Source of the DNA: Streptococcus caballi DSM 19004 | GTDB lineage: Bacteria; Bacillota; Bacilli; Lactobacillales; Streptococcaceae | Direction: 5' to 3' | DNA length: 64,000 nt | Assembly: GCF_000379985.1 (NCBI RefSeq) | Contig: NZ_KB904063.1 | Coordinates: 62,001-126,000, forward strand | Shown: positions 18,590 through 26,962 of the stretch, one piece after another | Position numbering within the stretch: the stretch's first letter is position 1 | Layout: each line of letters starts with the position of its first letter | Translations under genes and position numbers: made by a program | The notes under the pieces: model-generated | The model's database searches: none | Told to the model about the DNA's origin: nothing | What the model saw: only the letters and a program-made list of their open reading frames with translations

Positions 18590-19735
18590 TTGGCTAAAAA
18601 GACAAAGAAAACAGAAGAAATCACCAAAAAATTTGGTGACGAACGCAAAAAAGCACTGGATGATGCTTTAAAAAATATTGAAAAGGACTTCGGGAAAGGT
18701 GCTGTCATGCGCCTAGGTGAACGCGCTGAACAAAAAGTACAGGTCATGAGCTCGGGTTCGCTTGCTCTTGATATTGCTCTTGGCGCTGGTGGCTACCCTA
18801 AGGGTCGTATCATTGAAATCTACGGTCCAGAGTCTTCAGGTAAGACAACTGTCGCTCTTCATGCCGTTGCTCAAGCTCAAAAAGAAGGTGGGATTGCTGC
18901 CTTTATTGATGCGGAGCATGCGCTTGACCCTGCTTATGCAGCTGCACTAGGAGTCAATATCGATGAGCTCTTGCTCTCACAACCAGACTCAGGAGAACAG
19001 GGCCTTGAAATCGCTGGTAAATTGATTGATTCAGGTGCGGTTGACCTTGTTGTAGTTGATTCGGTTGCAGCTCTTGTCCCCCGTGCTGAAATCGATGGTG
19101 ACATCGGTGACAGCCACGTTGGCTTGCAAGCGCGTATGATGAGTCAAGCCATGCGTAAATTGTCAGCTTCTATCAATAAAACTAAGACAATCGCGATCTT
19201 TATCAACCAATTGCGTGAAAAAGTCGGGGTTATGTTTGGTAACCCAGAAACAACTCCTGGTGGACGTGCTCTTAAATTTTACGCCTCAGTTCGTTTAGAC
19301 GTTCGTGGAAATACTCAAATCAAAGGTACTGGTGACCAAAAAGATAGCAACGTTGGTAAAGAAACAAAAATCAAGGTTGTTAAAAACAAGGTTGCGCCAC
19401 CATTCAAAGAAGCCTTTGTGGAAATTATGTATGGTGAGGGAATTTCACGTACGGGTGAGTTGCTCCGTATCGCTAGTGATCTAGACATCGTGAAAAAAGC
19501 AGGTGCTTGGTATTCATATAACGATGAAAAAATTGGTCAAGGGTCTGAAAATGCTAAGAAATTCTTAGCTGATAATCCAGAAATCTTTGACGAAATTGAC
19601 CATAAAGTCCGTGTTCATTTTGGTATGATTGAGGAAGCGGAAGAAGAAAAAGCAGCTCAAAACCAAGATAAGGTTGAGAAAGCTTCTGATGATCTTGTTC
19701 TTGACCTTGATGATGCCATTGAAATTGAAGATTAA
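18590..19735 (+). CDS. recA: Recombinase RecA (TTG start)
   Basis: 381-aa RecA, which forms the nucleoprotein filament for strand exchange in repair and transformation. Walker [10 protein letters not shown] (about residues 79-87), [18 protein letters not shown] (Walker B and loop L1), loop L2 [13 protein letters not shown], acidic C-terminal tail ending DDAIEIED. The start is TTG at 18590 with AAAGGAAAA upstream; translation as Met-AKKTKK matches the family N-terminus and no ATG lies nearby. Uncommon start codon in a highly expressed gene. Confidence 0.97.
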   Translation: MAKKTKKTEEITKKFGDERKKALDDALKNIEKDFGKGAVMRLGERAEQKVQVMSSGSLALDIALGAGGYPKGRIIEIYGPESSGKTTVALHAVAQAQKEGGIAAFIDAEHALDPAYAAALGVNIDELLLSQPDSGEQGLEIAGKLIDSGAVDLVVVDSVAALVPRAEIDGDIGDSHVGLQARMMSQAMRKLSASINKTKTIAIFINQLREKVGVMFGNPETTPGGRALKFYASVRLDVRGNTQIKGTGDQKDSNVGKETKIKVVKNKVAPPFKEAFVEIMYGEGISRTGELLRIASDLDIVKKAGAWYSYNDEKIGQGSENAKKFLADNPEIFDEIDHKVRVHFGMIEEAEEEKAAQNQDKVEKASDDLVLDLDDAIEIED

Positions 19736-19741
19736 TCACAG

Positions 19742-19767
19742 AAAAAGTCCTTTGGGACTTTTTTTCA
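19742..19767 (+). terminator. recA terminator
   Basis: AAAAAGTCC-TTTG-GGACTTTTTTT hairpin right after recA. Confidence 0.88.
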
Positions 19768-19925
19768 TGGCTGATTTTAGCTAGATTAGTAGAAAAAATC
19801 GCGTCAATAACTTTTTAGTTGACATTTTTTCTAAATTGAGCTTAAAAATAGGTCCAAAGACCTATGCGCTAATTTAGGGACTATGATACAATGTAACTAT
19901 CATGGGATAGAAAGTGAGAGTGAAC

Positions 19926-20324
19926 ATGATTAAGATTTATACGATTTCAAGTTGTACAAGCTGCAAAAAAGCAAAGACTTGGCTCAATGCTCATCAGCTC
20001 CCTTATAAAGAACAGAATCTCGGAAAAGAACCTTTAACACGTGACGAAATTATGGCAATCCTTACTAAAACTGAAAATGGGATTGAAAGTATTGTCTCTT
20101 CTAAAAATCGCTATGCAAAAGCTCTGAATTGCGATATTGAGGATTTGAGTGTTAGTGAGGTGATTGACCTTATTCAGGAAAACCCTCGTATTTTAAAAAG
20201 TCCAATTTTAATTGACGACAAGCGTCTGCAAGTTGGTTACAAGGAAGATGACATTCGTGCCTTTTTGCCACGCTCTATCCGCAATGTTGAAAATGCAGAG
20301 GCCCGTCTGCGCGCAGCATTGTAA
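19926..20324 (+). CDS. spx: Spx-family transcriptional regulator
   Basis: 132-aa ArsC/Spx thioredoxin-fold protein with the CTSC redox switch (Cys10, Cys13) in SSCTSCKKAKTWL. Spx binds the RNA polymerase alpha C-terminal domain and redirects transcription under thiol stress. The frame opens four codons earlier with GTG, but MIKIYT is the family N-terminus. TATGATACAAT near 19883-19892 is a likely extended -10. Streptococci usually carry two Spx proteins; the recA-adjacent one is found in this gene order widely. Which paralogue (SpxA1 or SpxA2) is not decided. Confidence 0.93.
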   Translation: MIKIYTISSCTSCKKAKTWLNAHQLPYKEQNLGKEPLTRDEIMAILTKTENGIESIVSSKNRYAKALNCDIEDLSVSEVIDLIQENPRILKSPILIDDKRLQVGYKEDDIRAFLPRSIRNVENAEARLRAAL

Positions 20325-20344
20325 ATTGGAGAGATAACTATTTT

Positions 20345-20381
20345 AAAAACCATGTGGAACAATTATTTCACATGGTTTTTT
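20345..20381. terminator. spx terminator (bidirectional)
   Basis: AAAACCATGTG-N12-CACATGGTTTTTT hairpin, also positioned to end the convergent DUF3021 transcript. Confidence 0.85.
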
Positions 20382-20400
20382 GTAGAATTGATTGTAAAAC

Positions 20401-20844
20401 TTAACCGAGCTTAGTATTGATTTCTCGAATATCTTTTTTGATGGCTAGGTAGTTAAAGAGATAAACAACCCCATAAACGCCGCTGATAAGGAGGAGGAAA
20501 CCTATGAAAGCAGGAAGATTAAGTGAAAACCATCTGAGGTACCAACCAGCCAGCAGTAGAGGCAAGACGATTAGTCCATAGTGGATGCCTGTTAAGGCTA
20601 GCAGGCTACGCTTAGCATCAACTTTGCTAAAAATAGAGCCAGCCATTCCTTGCAGAATGCCTAATCCTGCAAAAATCATCAGCTGAACGCCAATAGCTGT
20701 CGTTTTATCTGGAAATTGTTCTAGAAAAGCTGGGACAGCAGGAAAAAATCCTTTTCCGATGATAAGACTAGCCAAGTAGTTAGCCAGTGTACCTATTCCC
20801 ATGCCAATGAAGGTGTAGGCAATCAATTTTTTAAGTGTTTTCAT
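20401..20844 (-). CDS. DUF3021 membrane protein, partner of LytTR regulator
   Basis: 147 aa, four hydrophobic segments (about residues 8-30, 50-70, 82-102, 108-132), short cytoplasmic ends; DUF3021 family. It follows the LytTR gene by 17 bp on the same strand with AAGGAG before the ATG. In S. mutans such pairs (HdrR/HdrM, BrsR/BrsM) are LytTR regulatory systems where the membrane protein holds the regulator inactive and where targets include competence and bacteriocin genes. By analogy this is the inhibitor; direct proof is absent. Confidence 0.83.
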   Translation of the reverse strand: MKTLKKLIAYTFIGMGIGTLANYLASLIIGKGFFPAVPAFLEQFPDKTTAIGVQLMIFAGLGILQGMAGSIFSKVDAKRSLLALTGIHYGLIVLPLLLAGWYLRWFSLNLPAFIGFLLLISGVYGVVYLFNYLAIKKDIREINTKLG

Positions 20845-20861
20845 GATGATTCTCCTTTCTT

Positions 20862-21281
20862 TTAAACCCCCAGCGCTTTCTTAACATTTTTCAAGGAACG
20901 CCGAGAGACAAAACTGGTTTGTCCAGTTGTTAAAGTAATTTCAATAGTCCCTTTTAAATTGAGATTAAGTCGTTTAATGTAGTCTATATTCACTATCTCG
21001 CTATGTGAAATTCTGACGAAATTTTCAGGGAGTTCTTGTTCTAGTTGGTAGAGGCGAAGTTTGCTAGTATAAACTTTATCAGTAGTTTCCAGACAGGCCT
21101 TTTTGCCATCTGTATAAATGCGGCTAATATCCTTAGGAGGGAGGAAATACATTTTTTCCATCCAAAAGGCACGCACATAATTCGTAGTAGTTGTGCCTTT
21201 GACAAGGTCAATCACTTGCTGAGTTTTGTGGTCAATAGGCTGCGCTGTGTAAATTTTAATCAGCGTTTCAGGAATAGTCAT
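20862..21281 (-). CDS. LytTR-domain DNA-binding regulator
   Basis: 139-aa protein. The N-terminal 40 residues lack a receiver domain; the rest is a LytTR DNA-binding domain (MEKMYFLPPKDISRIYTDGKKA to FVSRRSLKNVKKALGV; hallmark FVRISHSEIVNIDYIK). Stand-alone LytTR proteins with a DUF3021 partner autoregulate through direct repeats; here a 9-bp repeat with 21-bp period lies 87 bp upstream. Its ATG lacks a good ribosome site but overlaps (ATGA) the stop of an 8-codon leader frame that has GGGGGAGG upstream, so it is probably translated by coupling. Confidence 0.87.
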   Translation of the reverse strand: MTIPETLIKIYTAQPIDHKTQQVIDLVKGTTTTNYVRAFWMEKMYFLPPKDISRIYTDGKKACLETTDKVYTSKLRLYQLEQELPENFVRISHSEIVNIDYIKRLNLNLKGTIEITLTTGQTSFVSRRSLKNVKKALGV

Positions 21282-21304
21282 GTTTTTGAAGATTGGAGCT
21301 TCAT
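21278..21304 (-). CDS. 8-codon leader frame coupled to the LytTR gene
   Basis: ATG at 21304 after GGGGGAGGTTCTT, codes MKLQSSKT and stops at TGA overlapping the LytTR start as ATGA. The strong site followed by a start-stop overlap suggests translational coupling rather than a functional peptide. Confidence 0.4.
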   Translation of the reverse strand: MKLQSSKT

Positions 21305-21328
21305 AAGAACCTCCCCCTTTCTGATTGT

Positions 21329-21334
21329 AGTATA
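21329..21334 (-). promoter_or_regulatory. Probable -10 of the LytTR-DUF3021 operon
   Basis: TATACT on the minus strand, 33 bp downstream of the proximal LytTR repeat; no consensus -35, as expected for an activator-dependent promoter. Confidence 0.45.
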
Positions 21335-21367
21335 ACCTAAAACCTCATCTAAAACCATCAATTTGGA

Positions 21368-21397
21368 ATAAGTGGTTATTTTGGAGGGATAAGTGGT
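21368..21397. promoter_or_regulatory. LytTR-type direct-repeat operator
   Basis: ATAAGTGGT at 21368-21376 and again at 21389-21397, start-to-start 21 bp (two helical turns). LytTR proteins bind pairs of 9-bp direct repeats with about 12-13 bp between them. Placed just upstream of the presumed -35 of the LytTR operon and also between it and ireB. Confidence 0.62.
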
Positions 21398-21474
21398 CCA
21401 TGTTTTGAAAAAACAAGGATTTTCAAAAATTTCAAGAGTTTTGTAAGAGTTTACATGAAAAGCAATTGAAATCC

Positions 21475-21503
21475 TTGTTAAATCCTTACAAATGAAGTAT
21501 AAT
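21475..21503 (+). promoter_or_regulatory. ireB-ruvX promoter
   Basis: TTGTTA (21475-21480), 17-bp spacer, TATAAT (21498-21503), about 36 bp before ireB. Confidence 0.7.
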
Positions 21504-21538
21504 AAAGAATAATATGATTTCAGAAAGTAGGTGTAAGT

Positions 21539-21808
21539 ATGGGATTTACAGAAGAGACTGTACGCTTCAATTTAGATGATAGCAATAAAAAAGAAATAAG
21601 TGAAACCCTCACAACGGTTTACCGTTCACTTGATGAAAAAGGGTATAACCCAATTAACCAGATTGTGGGTTATGTCTTGAGTGGGGACCCTGCTTATGTT
21701 CCTCGTTATAATGATGCTCGTAATCAAATTCGTAAGTACGAGCGCGATGAAATCGTTGAAGAACTTGTTCGCTATTACCTCAAAGGAAACGGAATTGATC
21801 TGACATGA
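21539..21808 (+). CDS. ireB: IreB family regulatory phosphoprotein
   Basis: 89-aa IreB/YrzL (DUF965) protein. In Enterococcus it is a substrate of the PASTA kinase IreK and represses cephalosporin resistance. The sequence starts [14 protein letters not shown] with the conserved Thr pair (TEET) that is phosphorylated in the family, and continues with the conserved [22 protein letters not shown]. Overlaps ruvX by 4 bp (ATGA) in the standard ireB-ruvX-DUF1292 operon. Confidence 0.93.
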   Translation: MGFTEETVRFNLDDSNKKEISETLTTVYRSLDEKGYNPINQIVGYVLSGDPAYVPRYNDARNQIRKYERDEIVEELVRYYLKGNGIDLT

Positions 21809-22224
21809 GAATCATGGGACTAGATGTCGGTTCTAAAACTGTTGGTGTGGCTCTTAGTGATCCACTTGGTTTTACAGCCCAAGGACTTGAAATCATAAAA
21901 ATCAATGAGGAAGCTGGAGAATTTGGTTTTAACCGCCTAGGAGAGCTTGTCAAGCAATATAAGGTTGATAAGTTTGTTGTTGGTCTGCCAAAGAACATGA
22001 ATAATACCGAAGGACCGCGTGTTGAAGCCAGCAAAGCCTACGGAGAGAAGATTGCAGACTTATTTGGGCTTCCAGTTGAATATCAGGACGAGCGTTTGAC
22101 GACTGTCCAGGCAGAGCGTATGCTGGTTGAACAGGCAGATGTTAGTCGTGGTAAACGCAAAAAGGTCATTGATAAATTGGCTGCTCAGCTTATTTTACAA
22201 AATTATTTAGATAAAATGTTTTAA
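21805..22224 (+). CDS. ruvX: Holliday junction resolvase-like RuvX/YqgF
   Basis: 139-aa RNase H-fold nuclease family protein. N-terminal strand with catalytic Asp ([16 protein letters not shown]), Glu/Asp-bearing motifs VVGLPKNMN and [12 protein letters not shown], and a C-terminal [14 protein letters not shown]. Proposed role: pre-16S rRNA 5' end processing. Start overlaps ireB; DUF1292 gene follows 17 bp later. Confidence 0.94.
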   Translation: MRIMGLDVGSKTVGVALSDPLGFTAQGLEIIKINEEAGEFGFNRLGELVKQYKVDKFVVGLPKNMNNTEGPRVEASKAYGEKIADLFGLPVEYQDERLTTVQAERMLVEQADVSRGKRKKVIDKLAAQLILQNYLDKMF

Positions 22225-22241
22225 GACATAAAGGAGAAAAA

Positions 22242-22553
22242 ATGGCAAACAACCATAATCATGAACATGACCATAATCACGAAGTTATCACACTCGTTGA
22301 TGAGCAGGGTAATGAGACACTTTTCGAAATTCTTTTGACGATTGATGGTCGCGAAGAATTTGGCAAAAACTATGTTCTTCTTGTTCCAGCAGGTGCAGAA
22401 GAAGATGCGAATGGTGAAATTGAAATTCAAGCTTACTCATTCACAGAAAATGAAGATGGCACTGAAGGTGATCTTCAGCCAATTCCAGAGGACTCAGACG
22501 CTGAGTGGGATATGATTGAAGAAGTTTTCAACAGCTTCTTGGACGAAGACTAA
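22242..22553 (+). CDS. DUF1292 family protein
   Basis: 103 aa, strongly acidic, DUF1292 (YrzB) family, the usual third gene of the ireB-ruvX operon. An unusual His/Asn-rich start ([15 protein letters not shown]) could bind metal. Core: [19 protein letters not shown] ... YVLLVPA ... [13 protein letters not shown]. Function unknown. Confidence 0.9.
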   Translation: MANNHNHEHDHNHEVITLVDEQGNETLFEILLTIDGREEFGKNYVLLVPAGAEEDANGEIEIQAYSFTENEDGTEGDLQPIPEDSDAEWDMIEEVFNSFLDED

Positions 22554-22561
22554 AAATGAGA

Positions 22562-22596
22562 AGGAAGATTCGCTAGCTTGGTGGGTCTTTTTTATC
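22562..22596 (+). terminator. Possible weak terminator after the DUF1292 gene
   Basis: AAGATTCG and TGGGTCTT pair with several G-U pairs and are followed by TTTTTT. Confidence 0.4.
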
Positions 22597-22605
22597 TATC
22601 TTCCT

Positions 22606-22613
22606 AACGAATA
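22606..22613 (+). promoter_or_regulatory. cin-box-like element before a 40-aa gene
   Basis: AACGAATA, one mismatch from TACGAATA, 28 bp before the ATG of the 40-aa gene and just after a T-tract; spacing suits a SigX promoter. The first base mismatch lowers confidence. Confidence 0.35.
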
Positions 22614-22640
22614 TCGAATGATTAAGTGAGGAGGAAAATA

Positions 22641-22763
22641 ATGAATCAGACCGTACTTAGTGAAAAAGAACGTCTCTTTTTGAAAAACTATTCAAAGAAG
22701 TCTTTGCACTCTTTTAAAGAAATCTTACGCTATTGTACTATCCTTGATAAATTGACTAAATGA
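22641..22763 (+). CDS. Small hypothetical protein, 40 aa
   Basis: ATG at 22641 with a strong GAGGAGG site seven bases upstream. The product is basic and probably helical (LSEKERLFLKNYSKKSLHSF), with no signal peptide or membrane segment and one Cys. Not recognised. A cin-box-like sequence in front raises the possibility of competence expression. Confidence 0.6.
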   Translation: MNQTVLSEKERLFLKNYSKKSLHSFKEILRYCTILDKLTK

Positions 22764-22808
22764 TAGATTCTGTTATACTTGAAGTAAGACAAATTGAGGA
22801 GAAACAAT

Positions 22809-24389
22809 GTGAATCAATCAGAATCAAAGTCAACTAATCAAGAAGATTTACAGTCATTCCGTCGTTCAGGAGATCAGGTAACTGAAGTAAGTCGTCCAAC
22901 ATTTTCAAAAAAGACAAGAGTGCCGGCTTTGCACAAATTTTATATTGTGATGTTAAGTCTTGTACTGAGTAGTTTTAATGTTGCCTTGCCATTTTTTACG
23001 GATTTAGCAAATAGTATACAATCACAGAATCTTTACACAGGTCTCATGCTGACAAAGGGGCAAGTACCTTTTAGTGATATCTTTGCGACAGGTGGATTTT
23101 TGTATTATATATTGATTGCCCTCAGCTATCTCTTGGGAACAGGTTTGTTGCTTGTTCTTGCTCAGTTTATTCTGTTTTATTTATCAGGCATTTACTTCTA
23201 TAAACTGGTCAATTATTTTACCAATAATCCGCAGATTGCAGCGACTTTTAACTTTCTCTTTTACCTCTTGAATTTTTCCTTTGGTTTTGGAGGACTTTAT
23301 CCTATTCAATTTGCCATGCCTTTTGTGCTAATTTCCCTGTGGTTTTTGACTAAATATTTTGCGGGTATTACCAAAGATGAAGCTTTCATTCTTTATGGTT
23401 TTACTGGTGCAATTGCTATGCTTTTGGAACCACGGACCTTGGTTTTTTGGGCTGTTTCATTTGTAATAATTGCTCTCTATAATATCTCTCAAAAACATAT
23501 CGCTAGAGGATTTTATCAATTACTCTGTATTATTTGGGGAACTATTTTGGTCTTCTATACAGCGGGTTACTTTATTCTCAATATGCAGATTCTGTCACCC
23601 TATCTCTCACAGGCTGTTGTTTATCAGTTTACTCATTTTGCTGCTGCAGATAATAACCTTGTGCTAGGAATCGCTTTCCAACTTATTGCAGTTTTGGCTG
23701 TTGGGCTTTTAACGGGGGCATTGTCTTTCTTTAAATTGGTTAAACAAGATAATGACAAGGTTATCAAATGGTTGATTTTCTTAGTTTTCTTGAGTCATCT
23801 GGTCATTGCTTTATTGTCACAGGATTTTAAACTTTATCATCTTTTACCACTAGTACCTTACGGTTTAATTTTATCAGCTATGGCTCTCAATGACACTTAT
23901 CAAGCTTCTTTGAATCAGTCTTCTCATCGCCGTCGCCAACCAAGAAAACGGTCAACTAGCTTCTTTGCTATTTATCTTAGAAAGCAAGCTTATCTGCCAC
24001 TTCTGGTTCTTGCTTTCGGCATTGGGCAGCCCCTGATTCACTTTGCTTTGGATGCTTCAAATAATAGTAGCTGTGAACTGATTGTAACTTACCTGAAGAA
24101 ATCGGCAAAGTCTGATCAAACCATTTATGTTTGGGACAAGACAGCAAAAGTCTATCTTGAAACAGGTTTGAAGAGTGCATCGCAATTTTCATCACCAACA
24201 GTTCATACAGCTGATAAGATCAATAAAAAAGCCTTAGAAGATGAATTGCTACAAAATGAAGCCAGCTATGTTGTGGTTAATGAAGCACAGCCAGCTTCTG
24301 CAACTTTGAGAAAAAATCTCAAAAAAAGCTATAAACCTGTCTCGATTGGTGGTTTATCAGGCTTTAAACTCTATCAGAAAAAACAATGA
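22809..24389 (+). CDS. Polytopic membrane protein, GT-C-like glycosyltransferase candidate
   Basis: 526 aa from a GTG at 22809 (GAGGAGAAA upstream; an overlapping ATG is followed by a stop, and a TTG further up lies before the ribosome site). After a 50-residue polar N-terminus there are ten or more membrane segments (about residues 45-410) and a C-terminal extracytoplasmic domain (about 420-526). The first loop (TDLANSIQSQNLYTGLMLTKGQVPFSDIFATGG) has the Asp and the G-x-x-P-[FY]-x-D pattern of PMT/ArnT-like GT-C enzymes, so it probably transfers a sugar from a lipid-phosphate donor outside the membrane. Acceptor unknown. Between the ireB operon and nrdD. Confidence 0.72.
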   Translation: MNQSESKSTNQEDLQSFRRSGDQVTEVSRPTFSKKTRVPALHKFYIVMLSLVLSSFNVALPFFTDLANSIQSQNLYTGLMLTKGQVPFSDIFATGGFLYYILIALSYLLGTGLLLVLAQFILFYLSGIYFYKLVNYFTNNPQIAATFNFLFYLLNFSFGFGGLYPIQFAMPFVLISLWFLTKYFAGITKDEAFILYGFTGAIAMLLEPRTLVFWAVSFVIIALYNISQKHIARGFYQLLCIIWGTILVFYTAGYFILNMQILSPYLSQAVVYQFTHFAAADNNLVLGIAFQLIAVLAVGLLTGALSFFKLVKQDNDKVIKWLIFLVFLSHLVIALLSQDFKLYHLLPLVPYGLILSAMALNDTYQASLNQSSHRRRQPRKRSTSFFAIYLRKQAYLPLLVLAFGIGQPLIHFALDASNNSSCELIVTYLKKSAKSDQTIYVWDKTAKVYLETGLKSASQFSSPTVHTADKINKKALEDELLQNEASYVVVNEAQPASATLRKNLKKSYKPVSIGGLSGFKLYQKKQ

Positions 24390-24392
24390 AAA

Positions 24393-24440
24393 CAACAATA
24401 TCTTGTGCTTTACATTATTTTTTGGCACAAGATATTGATT
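24393..24440. promoter_or_regulatory. Pair of NrdR boxes upstream of nrdD (also terminator-like)
   Basis: CAACAATATCTTGTGC (24393-24408) and GCACAAGATATTGATT (24425-24440) each match the NrdR box (ACACWATATMTWGTGT) at 12-13 of 16 positions, and start 32 bp apart, the three-turn spacing typical of NrdR operators. The second covers the nrdD -35. The two are also inverted and form a hairpin followed by T8, so they may end the upstream transcript as well. Confidence 0.65.
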
Positions 24441-24462
24441 TTTTTTTATTTCTTGCTATAAT
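24435..24462 (+). promoter_or_regulatory. nrdD promoter
   Basis: TTGATT (24435-24440), 16-bp spacer, extended -10 TGCTATAAT (TATAAT 24457-24462). Confidence 0.7.
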
Positions 24463-24494
24463 AGTATACGTCAAGAAACATAAGGAGTTCTGCT

Positions 24495-26699
24495 ATGATT
24501 ACTTTAGAAAAAAAGTCAATTGCTACAAAACCAGCTATTAAAGTTATTAAACGTGATGGACGTTTGGTTAATTTTGATGCAGGAAAAATATACAGTGCTT
24601 TATTGAAAGCTAGCAACAATGTGACAAAATTATCCCCATTGGTAGAAGCTAAATTAGAAGCTATTTCTGATCGTGTCATCGCAGAAATCTATAGCCGTTT
24701 TAGCGAGAATGTGAAAATCTACGAAATTCAAAATATCGTAGAACATGAGCTCTTGGCTGCCAATGAGTACGCTATTGCGCAAGAATATATCAACTACCGC
24801 ACACAGCGCGATTTTGCCCGTTCACAAGCGACAGATATTAATTTCTCAATTGAAAAATTGATTAACAAAGATCAAGCTGTCGTTCATGAAAATGCCAACA
24901 AGGACAGTGATGTTTTCAATACTCAGCGTGATTTGACCGCCGGTATCGTTGGTAAATCAATCGGTCTTAAGATGTTACCAGCTCATGTTGCTAATGCTCA
25001 TCAAAAGGGTGACATTCATTATCACGACCTTGACTACAGTCCATATACACCAATGACTAACTGCTGTCTCATTGACTTCAAAGGGATGTTAGCTAATGGT
25101 TTTAAGATTGGTAATGCTGAAGTTGAGAGCCCTAAGTCTATTCAGACAGCAACAGCACAGATTTCGCAAATCATTGCTAATGTTGCTTCAAGCCAATATG
25201 GTGGTTGTACAGCAGATCGTATTGACGAATTTTTGGCACCATATGCAGAGCTTAATTATAAGAAGCATCTCAAGGATGCCCAAGAATGGGTTGCTGAAGA
25301 AAAACGTGAAGATTATGCGCGTTCCAAGACAAAAAAAGATATCTACGATGCTATGCAATCTTTGGAATACGAAATCAATACTCTTTTCACATCAAATGGC
25401 CAAACACCATTTACCTCACTTGGTTTTGGTTTGGGGACTAACTGGTTTGAACGTGAGATTCAAAAAGCTATTTTGCAAATCCGTATCAAGGGGCTTGGTT
25501 CTGAACACCGCACAGCCATTTTCCCTAAACTTATCTTTACCCTGAAGAGCGGGCTCAACCTTGAAGTGGGAACGCCAAACTACGATATCAAGCAATTAGC
25601 ACTTGAATGTGCCACCAAGCGTATGTACCCAGATGTCTTGTCTTATGATAAGATTATCAGTTTGACAGGTTCTTTCAAGGCACCAATGGGCTGCCGTTCA
25701 TTCTTGCAAGGTTGGAAGGATGAAAATGGGGTGGAAGTCAACTCTGGTCGTATGAATCTTGGTGTTGTGACGGTCAATCTTCCTCGTATTGCCATGGAAT
25801 CAAATGGCGACATGGACAAATTCTGGGATATCTTCAACGAACGCATGGGAATCGCTAAAGATGCGCTTGTCTACCGTGTAGAGCGTGTCAAGGAAGCAAC
25901 GCCTGCCAATGCACCAATTCTCTACCAATACGGAGCTTTTGGCCAACGTCTTGGTAAGTATGACAATGTGGATGAACTCTTCCGCCATCGTCGTGCAACG
26001 GTTTCACTTGGTTATATCGGTCTTTACGAAGTGGCAACTGTTTTCTACGGAGGAGAGTGGGAAAACAATCCAGAAGCTAAAGAATTTACAGTTAACATTG
26101 TTAAAACCATGAAAAATCTTTGTGCCGACTGGTCTGATGAGTACGACTATCATTTCTCAGTTTACTCAACACCATCAGAAAGTTTGACAGACCGCTTCTG
26201 CCGTCTAGATACTGAAAAATTTGGTGTGGTGACTGATATTACTGACAAGGAATATTATACTAATTCTTTTCACTATGATGTTCGTAAAAATCCAACACCA
26301 TTTGAAAAGTTGGACTTTGAAAAAGTTTATCCAGAAGCTGGTGCCTCAGGTGGTTTTATTCATTACTGTGAGTATCCAGTTCTCCAACAAAACCCAAAGG
26401 CTCTTGAAGCCGTTTGGGACTATGCTTATACACGTGTTGGATACCTTGGTACCAATACACCAATTGACAAGTGTTACAGGTGTGGCTTTGAAGGAGACTT
26501 TACACCAACTGAACGAGGATTTACTTGTCCAAACTGTGGCAATAGTGACCCCAAGACAGTTGACGTTGTTAAACGTACTTGTGGTTATCTTGGAAATCCT
26601 CAGGCACGTCCAATGGTCAATGGTCGTCATAAGGAAATTTCAGCTCGTGTCAAACACATGAATGGTTCAACCATCAAAAATCCGGGAAAACATGTATAG
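24495..26699 (+). CDS. nrdD: Anaerobic ribonucleoside-triphosphate reductase
   Basis: 734-aa class III ribonucleotide reductase. N-terminal ATP-cone (residues about 15-105, VIKRDGRLVNFDAGKIYSALLKA), ten-stranded barrel with the active-site cysteines, Zn site CYRCGF...CPNCG (about 657-680) and the glycyl-radical motif RTCGYLG (about 694-700). It makes dNTPs without oxygen and needs NrdG for activation; nrdG lies 780 bp downstream in the same run. AAGGAG site at 24482. NrdR boxes in front imply dNTP-dependent repression. Confidence 0.97.
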   Translation: MITLEKKSIATKPAIKVIKRDGRLVNFDAGKIYSALLKASNNVTKLSPLVEAKLEAISDRVIAEIYSRFSENVKIYEIQNIVEHELLAANEYAIAQEYINYRTQRDFARSQATDINFSIEKLINKDQAVVHENANKDSDVFNTQRDLTAGIVGKSIGLKMLPAHVANAHQKGDIHYHDLDYSPYTPMTNCCLIDFKGMLANGFKIGNAEVESPKSIQTATAQISQIIANVASSQYGGCTADRIDEFLAPYAELNYKKHLKDAQEWVAEEKREDYARSKTKKDIYDAMQSLEYEINTLFTSNGQTPFTSLGFGLGTNWFEREIQKAILQIRIKGLGSEHRTAIFPKLIFTLKSGLNLEVGTPNYDIKQLALECATKRMYPDVLSYDKIISLTGSFKAPMGCRSFLQGWKDENGVEVNSGRMNLGVVTVNLPRIAMESNGDMDKFWDIFNERMGIAKDALVYRVERVKEATPANAPILYQYGAFGQRLGKYDNVDELFRHRRATVSLGYIGLYEVATVFYGGEWENNPEAKEFTVNIVKTMKNLCADWSDEYDYHFSVYSTPSESLTDRFCRLDTEKFGVVTDITDKEYYTNSFHYDVRKNPTPFEKLDFEKVYPEAGASGGFIHYCEYPVLQQNPKALEAVWDYAYTRVGYLGTNTPIDKCYRCGFEGDFTPTERGFTCPNCGNSDPKTVDVVKRTCGYLGNPQARPMVNGRHKEISARVKHMNGSTIKNPGKHV

Positions 26700-26707
26700 G
26701 AAGAGCA

Positions 26708-26735
26708 GGTTGCTTCAAGCAGGCAACCTTTTCCT
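26708..26735 (+). terminator. Hairpin after nrdD
   Basis: AGGTTGC-N9-GCAACCTTTTCC. Weak T-tract; likely attenuates rather than ends transcription before the small gene and nrdG. Confidence 0.6.
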
Positions 26736-26798
26736 GTTTACAAGATTGTCAATGAACTTTACAGTTTCTTGACACGACTAATATTAAGGAGAAAAACA

Positions 26799-26948
26799 AT
26801 GGGAAAATATCAATTAGACTACAAAGGTATGCAGCAGGTTGAGAGGTTTCATGAGAAACATTCTCAAGGAAAATCAGATAAGAAAAGCCGTATTCAGGAC
26901 TTGAAGGCACAGTTTTTAGAAAAGGCTAGGCAGAACGCACAAAAGTAG
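26799..26948 (+). CDS. Small basic hypothetical protein, 49 aa
   Basis: ATG at 26799 with AAGGAG eight bases upstream. The product is rich in Lys, Gln and Arg (MGKYQLDYKGMQQVERF ... FLEKARQNAQK), likely helical, cytoplasmic. It sits between nrdD and the acetyltransferase, with 14 bp to the next start, so it belongs to the nrd operon. Family not recognised from memory. Confidence 0.68.
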   Translation: MGKYQLDYKGMQQVERFHEKHSQGKSDKKSRIQDLKAQFLEKARQNAQK

Positions 26949-26962
26949 ACAAGGAGTTAGAT

